A stretch of DNA of 64,000 bases from Candidatus Sodalis endolongispinus (GTDB lineage Bacteria > Pseudomonadota > Gammaproteobacteria > Enterobacterales > Enterobacteriaceae). A program made the translations under genes and the position numbers. The DNA is taken from contig NZ_JAFJYC010000001.1 of assembly GCF_018777395.1 (NCBI RefSeq), positions 1,054,001 to 1,118,000 on the forward strand, read 5' to 3'. Numbering within the stretch: the stretch's first letter is position 1; each line of letters begins with the position of its first letter. Below are positions 54,437 to 64,000 of the stretch, piece after piece. The notes under the pieces were generated by a model, which was not told the origin of the DNA, searched no databases, and saw nothing but the letters and a program-made list of their open reading frames with translations.

Positions 54437-56357
54437 ATGATTGTTTTCTCCTCGTTGCAAATTCGTCGCGGTACCCGCGTACTCCTGGACAACGCCACCG
54501 CCACAGTCAATCCGGGGCAAAAAGTCGGGTTGGTCGGCAAAAACGGCTGCGGCAAATCCACGTTGCTATCGCTGCTGAAAAAAGAACTCAGCGCCGATGC
54601 CGGCGGCGTTAGCCTGCCCGCGAATTGGGCGATGGCCTGGGTCAATCAGGAAACCCTCGCACTGGACGTACCGGCATTGGAGTATGTTATCGATGGTGAC
54701 CGGGAATATCGTCAGCTCGAATCTGAATTAGTTATTGCCAATGAAAAAAATGACGGCCATGCCATCGCCACGCTGCACGGTAAACTGGACACGATTGACG
54801 CCTGGACGATTCGCGCCCGCGCCGCCAGCCTATTAAGCGGTCTGGGCTTCAGCCAACCGCAGCTGACGCAGCCGGTACGGGCTTTCTCCGGCGGCTGGCG
54901 TATGCGTCTGAATCTGGCGCAGGCCCTGCTGTGCCGCTCCGATTTGCTATTGCTGGACGAGCCCACCAACCATCTGGATTTGGATGCGGTCATCTGGCTG
55001 GAAAAGTGGCTGAGAAATTACCCCGGCACGCTTATCCTGATCTCTCACGACCGGGATTTCCTTGATCCCATCATTAACCGGGTGTTGCATATTGAGCAAC
55101 AGTCCCTGAATGAGTACGCCGGCAACTATATCATCGTTTGAGCTGCAACGCGCCACCAAACTGGCTCAGCAACAGTCGCTCTACCAGCACCAGCAGGAAA
55201 AAGTGGCGCATTTGCAGCACCATATCGACCGATTTCGCGCCAAAGCGACCAAGGCTAATCAGGCGCAAAGCCGCATCAAGATGCTGGAACGCATGGAACC
55301 CATCGAACCGGCCCATGTGGACAATCCCTTCCAGTTCAGTTTCCGTACGCCGGAGAGTTTGCCCAATCCGCTGCTGACGATGGAAAAGGTCAGCGCCGGC
55401 AATGGCGATACCCTGATTTTACGCTCCATTAAGCTTAATTTGGTACCCGGTTCACGCATCGGTCTGCTGGGGCGAAATGGCGCGGGTAAGTCGACGCTTA
55501 TCAAGCTGCTGGCCGGAACCCTGGCGCCGCGGTCGGGGGCGGTGTCGCTGGCGAAAGGCATTAAACTTGGCTATTTTGCCCAGCACCAGCTTGAGTTCTT
55601 GCGCGCCGATGAGACGCCGCTGCAACAGCTCAGCCGGTTGGCGCCGAAGGAGTCTGAGCAGTCGCTGCGCGATTTTCTGGGCGGCTTCGGTTTCCAGGGC
55701 GACCAGGTCACGGAGCAGACGGCGCGTTTTTCCGGCGGCGAGAAAGCGCGGCTGGTGCTTGCGCTGATCGTCCGGCAGCGCCCCAATCAGCTGCTGCTTG
55801 ATGAGCCCACCAACCATTTGGATCTGGATATGCGTCAGGCGCTGACCGAGGCGCTGATCGACTTCGACGGCGCGCTGGTCGTGGTATCACACGATCGCCA
55901 TTTGCTGCGTTCCACTACTGACGAATTTTATCTGGTGCATGAGGGTCAGGTTGCCCCCTTCGACGGCGATCTGGAGGATTATCAGCAATGGTTGGCGGAA
56001 CAACAGCGGCCGCGCGGGTCAAATACCGATACGGACGCCATGCCTGCCGCCGCGAACACGGCGCAGACGCGCAAAGACCAAAAGCGGCGCGAGGCGGAAT
56101 TTCGCAAAGAGACACAACCGTTGCGCCAGGCCATCGGTCGCCATGAACAACATCTGGCTTCGCTGGGGGCGGAACTGGCCGAGGTTGAAGGCCAGCTTGG
56201 CGACAGCGCGTTGTACGACAACGCCCGTAAAATCGAGCTAAACGATTGCCTGCAGCGACAAGGTAAACTGAAATCGGCGCTGGAGGCGACGGAGCTGGCC
56301 TGGCTGGAAGCGCAGGAACAATTGGAGGCGCTGACGCAGGCGTTTGACGCACAGTAG
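54437..56357 (+). pseudogene. yheS: ABC-F ATPase YheS, frameshift between the ATPase domains
   Basis: ABC-F proteins act on the ribosome. Domain 1 ('GLVGKNGCGKSTLL', 'FSGGWRMRLNLAQALL', 'LLLLDEPTNHLDLDA') is in frame with the ATG up to 'EYAGNY'. A surplus base at about 55127-55132 causes a stop after 'IIV'. The second frame starts at 'SSFELQRATKLAQQQ', covers the linker and domain 2 ('GLLGRNGAGKSTLI', 'FSGGEKARLVLALIV', 'LLLDEPTNHLDLDM') and the C-terminal coil. Two half-length proteins could be translated, but a functional single chain is not encoded. Confidence 0.9.
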
Positions 56358-56544
56358 CCCACGTTCAGCGCTAAACCGGCGCAGTGCAGGCCGCGCTCAA
56401 GGCCACAAAGAGGACGCACGCCGCACTCAACACCAAAGCGACGATAGGCAGAGCGCTACAGCGGCAGCGCAAGCACCGTGCCCAACGCCTGAACCTAGCG
56501 TGCAAACCTCGCCCGGCGCCAGAGGTGTAACGCACAGACCGCGT

Positions 56545-57138
56545 TTAGCGCCAAATTAGCACGACGCAGGCGGCGGTCAGCAGCCCCATCGCCAGATTGA
56601 ACAGCGTCCAGGCACGCCGGCTTTTCAGCAGCCGGCCAATCACCGTGCCAAAGGCCAGCCAAATAGCGCCCGAGACAATATTGACGGCGGCGATACCGAT
56701 GCTTATCGCCATCACCGAACCCGCATACGCCTCCCCGGCCAGACTAAAGCTGGCCACCGCACCGAGGGCCATCAGCCACGACTTCGGATTAAGAAACTGT
56801 AGCAGACCGCCCTGATAAAATGGCACCGGCTGCGTATCGGTATCCAGCTTTTCATAAACGGCGGTCGCGATTTTCCAAGAAAGCCACAGCAAATAGAGGC
56901 TGCCGGCCACTTTTAGCGTAAAATGCACGACGGGATAGAGTGTGATAAGGCTGCCGACGCCGCAGGCCACCAGCAGCAGCATGCACTGCATGCCAAGCAT
57001 AATGCCGAACATCAGCGGCATAGAACGCCAAAAGCCAAAATGGGCGGCCGAGGCGGTAAGCAGCATATTATTTGGACCGGGGGTGATAGCGGCAACCCAG
57101 AGAAAACATAGCATCGATAAAAACAGACCCAGCTCCAT
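56545..57138 (-). CDS. LysE/RhtB family amino-acid exporter
   Basis: 197 residues from 'MELGLFLSMLCFLWVAAITP' with the LysE motif 'ITPGPNNMLL' and six hydrophobic segments. 'LQFLNPKSWLMALGAV' is the second conserved motif. Likely exports an amino acid or similar small molecule. A GTG/ATG 66 bases upstream gives a longer, less likely N-terminus. In E. coli this place between yheS and yheU holds yheT, so this gene is unusual here. Confidence 0.83.
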   Translation of the reverse strand: MELGLFLSMLCFLWVAAITPGPNNMLLTASAAHFGFWRSMPLMFGIMLGMQCMLLLVACGVGSLITLYPVVHFTLKVAGSLYLLWLSWKIATAVYEKLDTDTQPVPFYQGGLLQFLNPKSWLMALGAVASFSLAGEAYAGSVMAISIGIAAVNIVSGAIWLAFGTVIGRLLKSRRAWTLFNLAMGLLTAACVVLIWR

Positions 57139-57266
57139 ATAACCCGCACTATTACTCCCGACAATAACGCTTATGAAATTATCAGTGCGATGCCGATTCG
57201 ACAAGCGAATTGTCGGTGAAATTTCGTCACGCCGCCGGCTCGCCCACCACTGGAGAAATGCCGATA

Positions 57267-57488
57267 ATGATCATTCCCTGGCAGCAGATCGAACCCACCA
57301 CGCTATATAATCTGATTGAATCGTTTGTGCTGCGCGAGGGCACGGATTATGGCGAGCAGGAAAAGATCCTGCGGCAAAAAGTCGCGGATGTGTTACGCCA
57401 AGTGCAATCCGGCGAAGCAGTGCTGGTGTGGTCGGAACTGCATGAAAGCATTAATATTATGCCACGCGGCCACTATCGTCCCGATTAG
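57267..57488 (+). CDS. yheU: UPF0270 protein YheU
   Basis: 73 residues ('[20 protein letters not shown]', '[20 protein letters not shown]', '[19 protein letters not shown]'). Unknown function. The ATG nearest 'IIPW' matches the normal length; two further in-frame ATGs are upstream. Confidence 0.9.
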   Translation: MIIPWQQIEPTTLYNLIESFVLREGTDYGEQEKILRQKVADVLRQVQSGEAVLVWSELHESINIMPRGHYRPD

Positions 57489-57679
57489 CGTCGCCGCCGG
57501 TGCGGTCAACCCCGCGACCGGGCCCGTTCGGCCATTCCCCCCGGACCGCCCCCCCGGCTACCGTAAGGCGGAAACGAGCAAGCCTGGCGGTGGCCCTGCG
57601 GCGCCAAACGTGATAACAATAACCTGCGCCCGCCCGCACGTCATCTGACAGAGGTTATCAACATTATTAAGGTCACATT

Positions 57680-58550
57680 ATGTCAGCACAACATCCGATT
57701 ATAGCGGTCACCGGCTCCAGCGGAGCCGGTACCACCACTACCAGTCTGGCTTTTCGCAAAATCTTCCAGCAATTAAACATCTGCGCCGCCGAGCTGGAAG
57801 GCGACAGCTTTCATCACTTCACGCGGCCGGAAATGGATCTGGCTATTCGTAAAGCGCGTGATTTAGGCCGGCATGTCAGTTATTTCGGCCCGGATGCGAA
57901 TAACTTCGATCTGCTGGAGAGGACCTTTTATCACTACGGTGAAAGCGGGCGCGGACAAGCGCGCAAATATTTGCATACCTATGACGAAGCGGTTCCTTAT
58001 AATCAGGTCCCCGGTACCTTTACCCCCTGGCAGCCGCTGCCGGAGCCGACCGATGTACTATTCTACGAAGGACTGCACGGCGGCGTCGTGACCGAGCAAA
58101 ATGATGTCTCCCGGCATGTGGATTTGCTGGTGGGGGGTGGTACCGATAGTCAACCTGGAATGGATACAGAAATTGGTGCGCGATACCAATGAACGCGGTC
58201 ACTCGCGCGAGGCCGTAATGGATTCCGTGGTGCGATCCATGGAGGATTATATCAACTTTATCACGCCGCAATTTTCCCGCACCCACATCAACTTCCAGCG
58301 GGTGCCAACGGTGGACACCTCCAATCCCTTCGCGGCTAAAACGATTCCTTCATTGGACGAAAGCTTTGTGGTTATCCACTTCCGCGGCCTGGACGACATC
58401 GATTTTCCCTATTTATTGGCCATGCTGCAGTGTTCGTTTATTTCCAATATCAACACACTGGTAGTGCCGGGTGGCGAAATGGGTCTGGCAATGGAACTGA
58501 TTATGGCGCCGCTGGTCAAGCAATTGCTGGAATGGAAACGGATTCGCTAA
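57680..58550 (+). pseudogene. prkB: Phosphoribulokinase-like protein PrkB, frameshifted
   Basis: A homologue of phosphoribulokinase, in bacteria that lack the Calvin cycle. The first frame has 'IIAVTGSSGAGTTTTSLAFR' (P-loop), 'ELEGDSFHHFTRPEMDLAIR' and 'FYEGLHGGVV'. A G6 run at 58132-58137 (expected G5) breaks it after 'HVDLLVG'. The other frame resumes with 'VVPIVNLEWIQKLVRDTNER' to 'LVVPGGEMGLAMELIM'. The rest of the C-terminus is complete. Confidence 0.9.
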
Positions 58551-58935
58551 CCGGCGGCGCGTTTTTCTACCGGGGGAAGACGCTGCCGCGCGGCGTACGT
58601 TCTTTGTGCTCTGGCACGGCAAGCCGGCGCATGGCCCGACACGGGAGGCCGCCTACGGTAAGCCATGGTGCAGTCGAAGTCTACGCGCCGACGTTGGTGT
58701 GGCGTAGCCCTGCGCCAGCGTGATTTGCCGTTAACGGGCGGCGTTTCGGCTGTGGCAGAGTGTGTAGCGGCGGGAGTAGCCGTCAATCGGCGGTGCCAGG
58801 GTTATGGCGCCGTGGAGGGCCTGCACCGTCGCCACCGGGGATGCAGGCGGCGCTGATGCCGCGAAGCAGGCGACACCGTTCTGCGGTTATTCGCCTGTTA
58901 TCGCCGCCCTGACGCCCGTCCGCCACCTCATGCTA
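58551..58935. other. GC-rich intergenic between prkB and yhfA
   Basis: About 385 bp. No gene is recognisable on either strand. Confidence 0.5.
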
Positions 58936-59343
58936 TCAGTCGAGGTTACGCACTTCAAAGCTGTGTCTGATAGTGGCGGCTTTGCCTAACATAAGCGATA
59001 CCGAACAATACTTTTCCGCCGATAGCGCGACCGCGCGCTCTACAGTCTTATCCGTCAGGTCGCGACCGGTAACAACAAAATGCAAATTGATATGGGTAAA
59101 CAGGCGCGGCGCTTCCTCGCGGCGGGTCGACGTCAGTTTGACCTCGCAGTCGCGCACGTCGGCGCGGCCTTTTTGTAGAATCGACACGACGTCAATAGCG
59201 CTGCAACCGCCGGCGGACATCAGCAGCATTTCCATCGGACTGGTGGCCTTTTCGCCACTGTTGCCATCCATGATGATCTGGTGGCCCGAGGCGGATTCGC
59301 CGATAAATGACAGCCCTTCCACCCACTTCACTCGCGCTTGCAT
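58936..59343 (-). CDS. yhfA: OsmC-family protein YhfA
   Basis: 135 residues with OsmC/Ohr fold features 'QARVKWVEGLSFIGESASGH', 'SPMEMLLMSAGGCSAIDVVS' (the Cys is the catalytic-type residue) and 'AEKYCSVSLMLG'. Probably a hydroperoxide or stress-related thiol enzyme. The start follows AGGAG. Divergent from crp. Confidence 0.94.
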   Translation of the reverse strand: MQARVKWVEGLSFIGESASGHQIIMDGNSGEKATSPMEMLLMSAGGCSAIDVVSILQKGRADVRDCEVKLTSTRREEAPRLFTHINLHFVVTGRDLTDKTVERAVALSAEKYCSVSLMLGKAATIRHSFEVRNLD

Positions 59344-59660
59344 AACGTTAACTCCTGATAAAATTCTTGGTGAAAGACTACCTTTTTGCCGGCAAACTGG
59401 CAATGTAACCGCAGATGCATCATGCTGAAGCGAGACAACACAAGACAGTCTCTCAAAGCTATGCTAAAAAACAAGGCAGGATCGAACTCACAGACAGTGA
59501 AAGAGCAAGAGAGCGATCGAAACGTCACCAACATTGGACCCTGATAAGTTCCCTTGGAGGTTCCTTTTATGAACGGAATGACATCATAATAACACCTTAC
59601 CTTACAGGGAATACGCCGCTCCTGATAAAGGACAGCGATGACAAAAGAGGATAACAGCGA
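59344..59660. promoter_or_regulatory. yhfA-crp divergent intergenic
   Basis: 317 bp that must hold both promoters. I did not identify a clear CRP operator, though E. coli crp is autoregulated. The 3' end has the conserved AGAGGATAACAGCG leader before the crp ATG. Confidence 0.55.
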
Positions 59661-60293
59661 ATGGTTCTCGGCAAACCGCAAACAGACCCGACTCTCGAAT
59701 GGTTCCTGTCTCATTGCCATATTCATAAGTATCCATCGAAGAGTACGTTGATTCACCAGGGTGAAAAGGCAGAAACGCTCTACTACATCGTCAAAGGCTC
59801 CGTCGCGGTGCTTATCAAGGATGAAGAAGGCAAGGAGATGATCCTTTCCTATCTTAATCAGGGCGATTTTATCGGCGAGCTGGGGTTGTTTGAAGAAGGG
59901 CAGGAGCGCAGCGCTTGGGTGCGGGCGAAAACAGCCTGTGAAGTGGCAGAAATTTCCTATAAGAAATTCCGCCAGCTGATACAGGTTAATCCCGACATTC
60001 TGATGCGTCTGTCGTCACAAATGGCCAGCCGACTGCAGGTAACCTCCGAGAAAGTCGGCAATCTGGCCTTCCTGGACGTGACCGGGCGAATCGCGCAAAC
60101 GTTACTGAACTTAGCCAAGCAGCCGGACGCCATGACCCACCCGGACGGTATGCAAATTAAAATTACCCGGCAGGAAATCGGCCAGATTGTCGGCTGTTCA
60201 CGGGAAACGGTCGGGCGTATTCTGAAAATGCTCGAAGATCAGAATCTCATTTCTGCTCACGGCAAAACCATTGTCGTTTACGGTACCCGCTAA
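59661..60293 (+). CDS. crp: cAMP receptor protein CRP
   Basis: 210 residues, the E. coli length. cAMP-binding domain (Gly-Glu-Leu and Arg/Ser of '[19 protein letters not shown]'), AR1/AR3 surface and C-terminal HTH '[20 protein letters not shown]'. Global activator of carbon metabolism. Residue identities at visible key positions are unchanged. Intact. Confidence 0.98.
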   Translation: MVLGKPQTDPTLEWFLSHCHIHKYPSKSTLIHQGEKAETLYYIVKGSVAVLIKDEEGKEMILSYLNQGDFIGELGLFEEGQERSAWVRAKTACEVAEISYKKFRQLIQVNPDILMRLSSQMASRLQVTSEKVGNLAFLDVTGRIAQTLLNLAKQPDAMTHPDGMQIKITRQEIGQIVGCSRETVGRILKMLEDQNLISAHGKTIVVYGTR

Positions 60294-60307
60294 TCCCTTT
60301 CACCGCT

Positions 60308-60337
60308 GGCATGGTCAGGACGGCCATGCCCTCTTTA
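60308..60337 (+). terminator. crp terminator
   Basis: Inverted repeat GGCATGG/CCATGCC with a short T-rich tail, 14 bp after the crp stop. A weaker hairpin. Confidence 0.6.
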
Positions 60338-60345
60338 GTTGACTT

Positions 60346-62430
60346 ATGTGGCGCAGACTCATCTATCACCCCGAAGTAAATTATGCCCTGCGGCAAACGA
60401 TAGTCCTGTGCCTGCCGGTCGCCATCGGCCTGATGTTCGACAGCCTGCAGCAGGGTCTGCTGTTCTCCTTAGTACCCGCCTGCTGTAATATTGCCGGCCT
60501 CGATCAGCTCCATAAGCGTTTTTTTAAACGGCTGGTCGTCGGCGGCGCGCTGTTTGCCCTCAGCAGTATTTTTATTCAGTTGCTGTTAGCGCACGGCGCC
60601 CCGCTTCCGTTTGTCATGCTGGGTCTGGCGCTGCTGTTTGGCGTCAGCGGCGAAATCAGTCCGCTGCACGGCCGCCTGCTGCCGTCATCGCTTATCGCCG
60701 CGGTGTTTACCCTTGGGCTGACCGGCAATGTGCCGCTCTGGCTGCCGCCGCTGCTCTACCTGGCGGGCACCGCCTGGTATGGGTTGTTTAATGCGTTGTG
60801 GTTCCGGCTGTGGCAAGAACAGCAGATGCGCGAGGCGCTCAGTCCGCTGTACAGCGAGCTGGCGGATTACATCGAAGCTAAATACAGCCTGCTGACTCAG
60901 CATACCGATCCCGACAGCGCGCTGCCGCCGCTGTTCGCCCGCCAGCAGAAAGTCATCAATCATATAGCGCAGGTGTATCAGCAGTTGCATATGCTCTCCG
61001 CTAACCATCTCACCCAGTACAAGAGGTTGTTGCGCGCCTTCCAGGTCGCGCTGGATTTACAAGAGCATATCGCGGTGAGCCTGCATCAGCCGGACGAAGT
61101 GCAAAAGCTGGTGCAGCAAAGCCATGCCGAGGCGGTTTTGCGCTATAACGCGCGTGTGGTCGCCGCTCGGCTGCGCCTTCTGGCGGAAGATATTCTTTAT
61201 CATCGCTCGCCCGATCGTTTTGCCGCCGATGTCGGCCTGTCGTCGCTGGAAAAGATCGCCCGCCACCATCCAGATAACCCGGTGGGCCAGTTCTGCTATT
61301 TCCATTTCAGCCGCATCTATCGCCTGTTGCGTTCCCAACGCCCGCTGTACCGTCGCGATGTGATGGCGGATAACCAGCAACGTTTGCCGTTCTGGCCGGC
61401 GCTGAGAAGTTACTGCTCGCTTAAATCGATGGCGCTGCGCAATGCTACCCGCCTGGGCATTATGCTGGCTGTCGGCAGTAGTCTGGGCCTGGTGTTTAAT
61501 CTGCCGAAACCCTACTGGATCCTGATGACTATCATGTTTGTCAGCCAGAACGGCTACAACGCTACCCGGGTGCGTATTCAGCATCGGGCATTGGGTACCC
61601 TGGCGGGTCTGGTTATCGCCGCGGGGACGCTCCAGTTACAGATGGGAGACGGCGTTATCCTGACCGGCATGCTGCTAGTGACGCTTGCCGGCTATTTGGT
61701 GCTGCGTAAAAATTACGGTCTGGCGATGACCGGCATGACAGTGGTGACCGTGTATACCCTGCAGCTGCTGTCGTTAAACGGCGCGCATTTCCTGCTGCCG
61801 CGGCTGGTCGATACCTTGATTGGCTGTATGCTGGCGTTTGGCGGCATGCTATGGCTGTGGCCGCAATGGCAGAGCGGGCTGCTGCGCAAAAACGCCCACC
61901 AGGCGCTGGAGCGCGATCAAGAGGCGTTGCGGTTGCTGCTGCAACCTGACCCCACAGCGCCGGCGTTGGCCTATGCCCGCATGGGGGTCAATCAGGCGCA
62001 TAATGCCCTGTTCACGTCTTTGAGCCAGGCGATGCAGGAACCGGGGTTTAATTCCCGTTACCTCAGCGATATGCGCCTGTGGGTCACCCACAGTCAGTTT
62101 ATTGTTGAACATATTAATGCCATGACCACGCTGGCGCGCGATCACTATATGCTGACCGCTACGCTGGCGGCCGATTATCTGGCCTCCTGCGAGGTGGCGC
62201 TGCAAAGCTGTCAGCAACGGCTGGAATATGACGGACCGAGCACCGAGAACCCGGGAATTTTTAATACCGACGGTCCACAGGATCAGGCGGTAACGCTGAT
62301 GGAGCGCCATCTACGGCGCATTTTGTTCCATCTCGGCGTCATGCACACCATTTCGTCGGTGGCCTGGCCGCAGCGGATGCAGCACGGGTTTTGGCTTGCG
62401 CGCCGCTTGCGCGATACTCCGCCGGACTAG
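60346..62430 (+). CDS. yhfK: YhfK, FUSC/YccS-like membrane protein
   Basis: 694 residues, near the E. coli length (~696). N-terminal membrane helices ('VLCLPVAIGLMFDSLQQGLL', 'LGLALLFGVSG'), a long soluble part, a second membrane block ('LGIMLAVGSSLGLVFNLPKP', 'LVTLAGYLVLRKNYG') and a C-terminal helical tail. It belongs to the FUSC-like/aromatic-acid exporter family; the substrate is unknown. Intact with in-frame coding over 2 kb. Confidence 0.95.
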   Translation: MWRRLIYHPEVNYALRQTIVLCLPVAIGLMFDSLQQGLLFSLVPACCNIAGLDQLHKRFFKRLVVGGALFALSSIFIQLLLAHGAPLPFVMLGLALLFGVSGEISPLHGRLLPSSLIAAVFTLGLTGNVPLWLPPLLYLAGTAWYGLFNALWFRLWQEQQMREALSPLYSELADYIEAKYSLLTQHTDPDSALPPLFARQQKVINHIAQVYQQLHMLSANHLTQYKRLLRAFQVALDLQEHIAVSLHQPDEVQKLVQQSHAEAVLRYNARVVAARLRLLAEDILYHRSPDRFAADVGLSSLEKIARHHPDNPVGQFCYFHFSRIYRLLRSQRPLYRRDVMADNQQRLPFWPALRSYCSLKSMALRNATRLGIMLAVGSSLGLVFNLPKPYWILMTIMFVSQNGYNATRVRIQHRALGTLAGLVIAAGTLQLQMGDGVILTGMLLVTLAGYLVLRKNYGLAMTGMTVVTVYTLQLLSLNGAHFLLPRLVDTLIGCMLAFGGMLWLWPQWQSGLLRKNAHQALERDQEALRLLLQPDPTAPALAYARMGVNQAHNALFTSLSQAMQEPGFNSRYLSDMRLWVTHSQFIVEHINAMTTLARDHYMLTATLAADYLASCEVALQSCQQRLEYDGPSTENPGIFNTDGPQDQAVTLMERHLRRILFHLGVMHTISSVAWPQRMQHGFWLARRLRDTPPD

Positions 62431-62499
62431 CGCCGTGACAGGAGAAGCCTTCGACGGCAGTATTGCCGGTAACGCGCCGACAAACCTGCCGTCCGCCCG

Positions 62500-63722
<1,223 letters not shown>

Positions 63723-63837
63723 AAGGCATTTACTCTGTCTAAGGTGTGATAAGAAATGAAAATATAGTCATGTAATATGAATAAAAAGTCACACTCACGT
63801 CAAGCGCTATTACCGTTAAAGAAAAATGATACCGGCA

Positions 63838-64000
63838 TCAGCGGTCGAGGAAATTCGCCAGCAAAGAATGACCTTGTTCACTCATAATGCTTTCAGGATG
63901 AAACTGTACACCTTCCAGCGGCAAGGAACGATGGCGGATAGCCATAATTTCATCCGGTTCGCCCTCGCGCTGGCTCCAGGCGGTCACCGCCAGACAGGAC
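63838..64000 (-). CDS. pabA: Anthranilate/PABA synthase amidotransferase subunit (partial)
   Basis: The visible 54 codons end 'ALLANFL' with a TGA at 63838-63840. They contain '[10 protein letters not shown]', the glutamine amidotransferase His-Glu of the catalytic triad, and '[10 protein letters not shown]'. The 5' part lies beyond the window. Next to argD as in E. coli. Confidence 0.9.
   Translation of the reverse strand, partial: SCLAVTAWSQREGEPDEIMAIRHRSLPLEGVQFHPESIMSEQGHSLLANFLDR

Noticed and set aside
57210..57266. Longer N-terminus for yheU
   Set aside because: The extra residues have no similarity to the family and a closer ATG gives the standard length.

Overview
The window looks like a chromosomal piece of a gammaproteobacterium of the order Enterobacterales in which many genes are decaying. 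Gene order from the 16S gene to pabA follows the E. coli blocks yrdA-aroE-dprA-fmt-trkA-mscL, alpha/spc/S10/str, tus-fkpA-sly-kef and crp-argD. Against that conserved background there are many single-base frameshifts, nonsense mutations, IS2-like insertions and missing neighbours. This pattern fits a recently host-restricted, Sodalis-like insect symbiont. That assignment is inference from gene content and decay pattern; no database was consulted.

Layout. (1) 1-4286: an AT-rich surface-polysaccharide cluster, all on the minus strand. It holds a cupin, an NTP-transferase-fold nucleotidyltransferase, a large glycosyltransferase, two unknown ORFs and a WavE-type glycosyltransferase running off the left edge. 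The first three are broken. (2) 4967-7672: an rRNA operon of which only the promoters, 16S, tRNA-Ile, tRNA-Ala and the first ~28 nt of 23S remain. The 23S gene is cut and 5S is absent. (3) 7838-18025: yrdA, yrdB, aroE (frameshift), tsaC, yrdD, smg, dprA (frameshift), def, fmt, rsmB, trkA, mscL, arfA and yhdN (internal deletion). zntR is absent. (4) 18026-26362: an accessory insert between yhdN and rplQ. It carries fhuE with four in-frame stops, a small coiled-coil-like gene split by IS copy 1, and an ankyrin-repeat gene split by IS copy 2. (5) 26363-46264: the ribosomal super-region on the minus strand, from the end of rplQ to the rpsL promoter, with bfr-bfd between the S10 and str operons. 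It is essentially intact apart from a C-terminal frameshift in rplQ. (6) 46287-60337: tusBCD, yheO, fkpA, IS copy 3, slyX, slyD, yheV, kefB (two frameshifts), kefG, yheS (frameshift), a LysE-family exporter, yheU, prkB (frameshift), yhfA and crp. (7) 60346-64000: yhfK, argD (nonsense plus frameshift) and the end of pabA.

How it works together. Translation, transcription and peptide-maturation functions (ribosomal proteins, RpoA, SecY, Def, Fmt, EF-Tu, EF-G, TsaC, TusBCD) are kept. Biosynthesis (aroE, argD), DNA uptake (dprA), iron uptake (fhuE), potassium efflux (kefB) and surface-polysaccharide genes are being lost. Several frameshifts lie in mononucleotide runs, so replication slippage and sequencing error both need to be considered. 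The three IS copies share the same internal lesions and are flanked by 15-16 bp direct repeats, which is long for the IS3 family.
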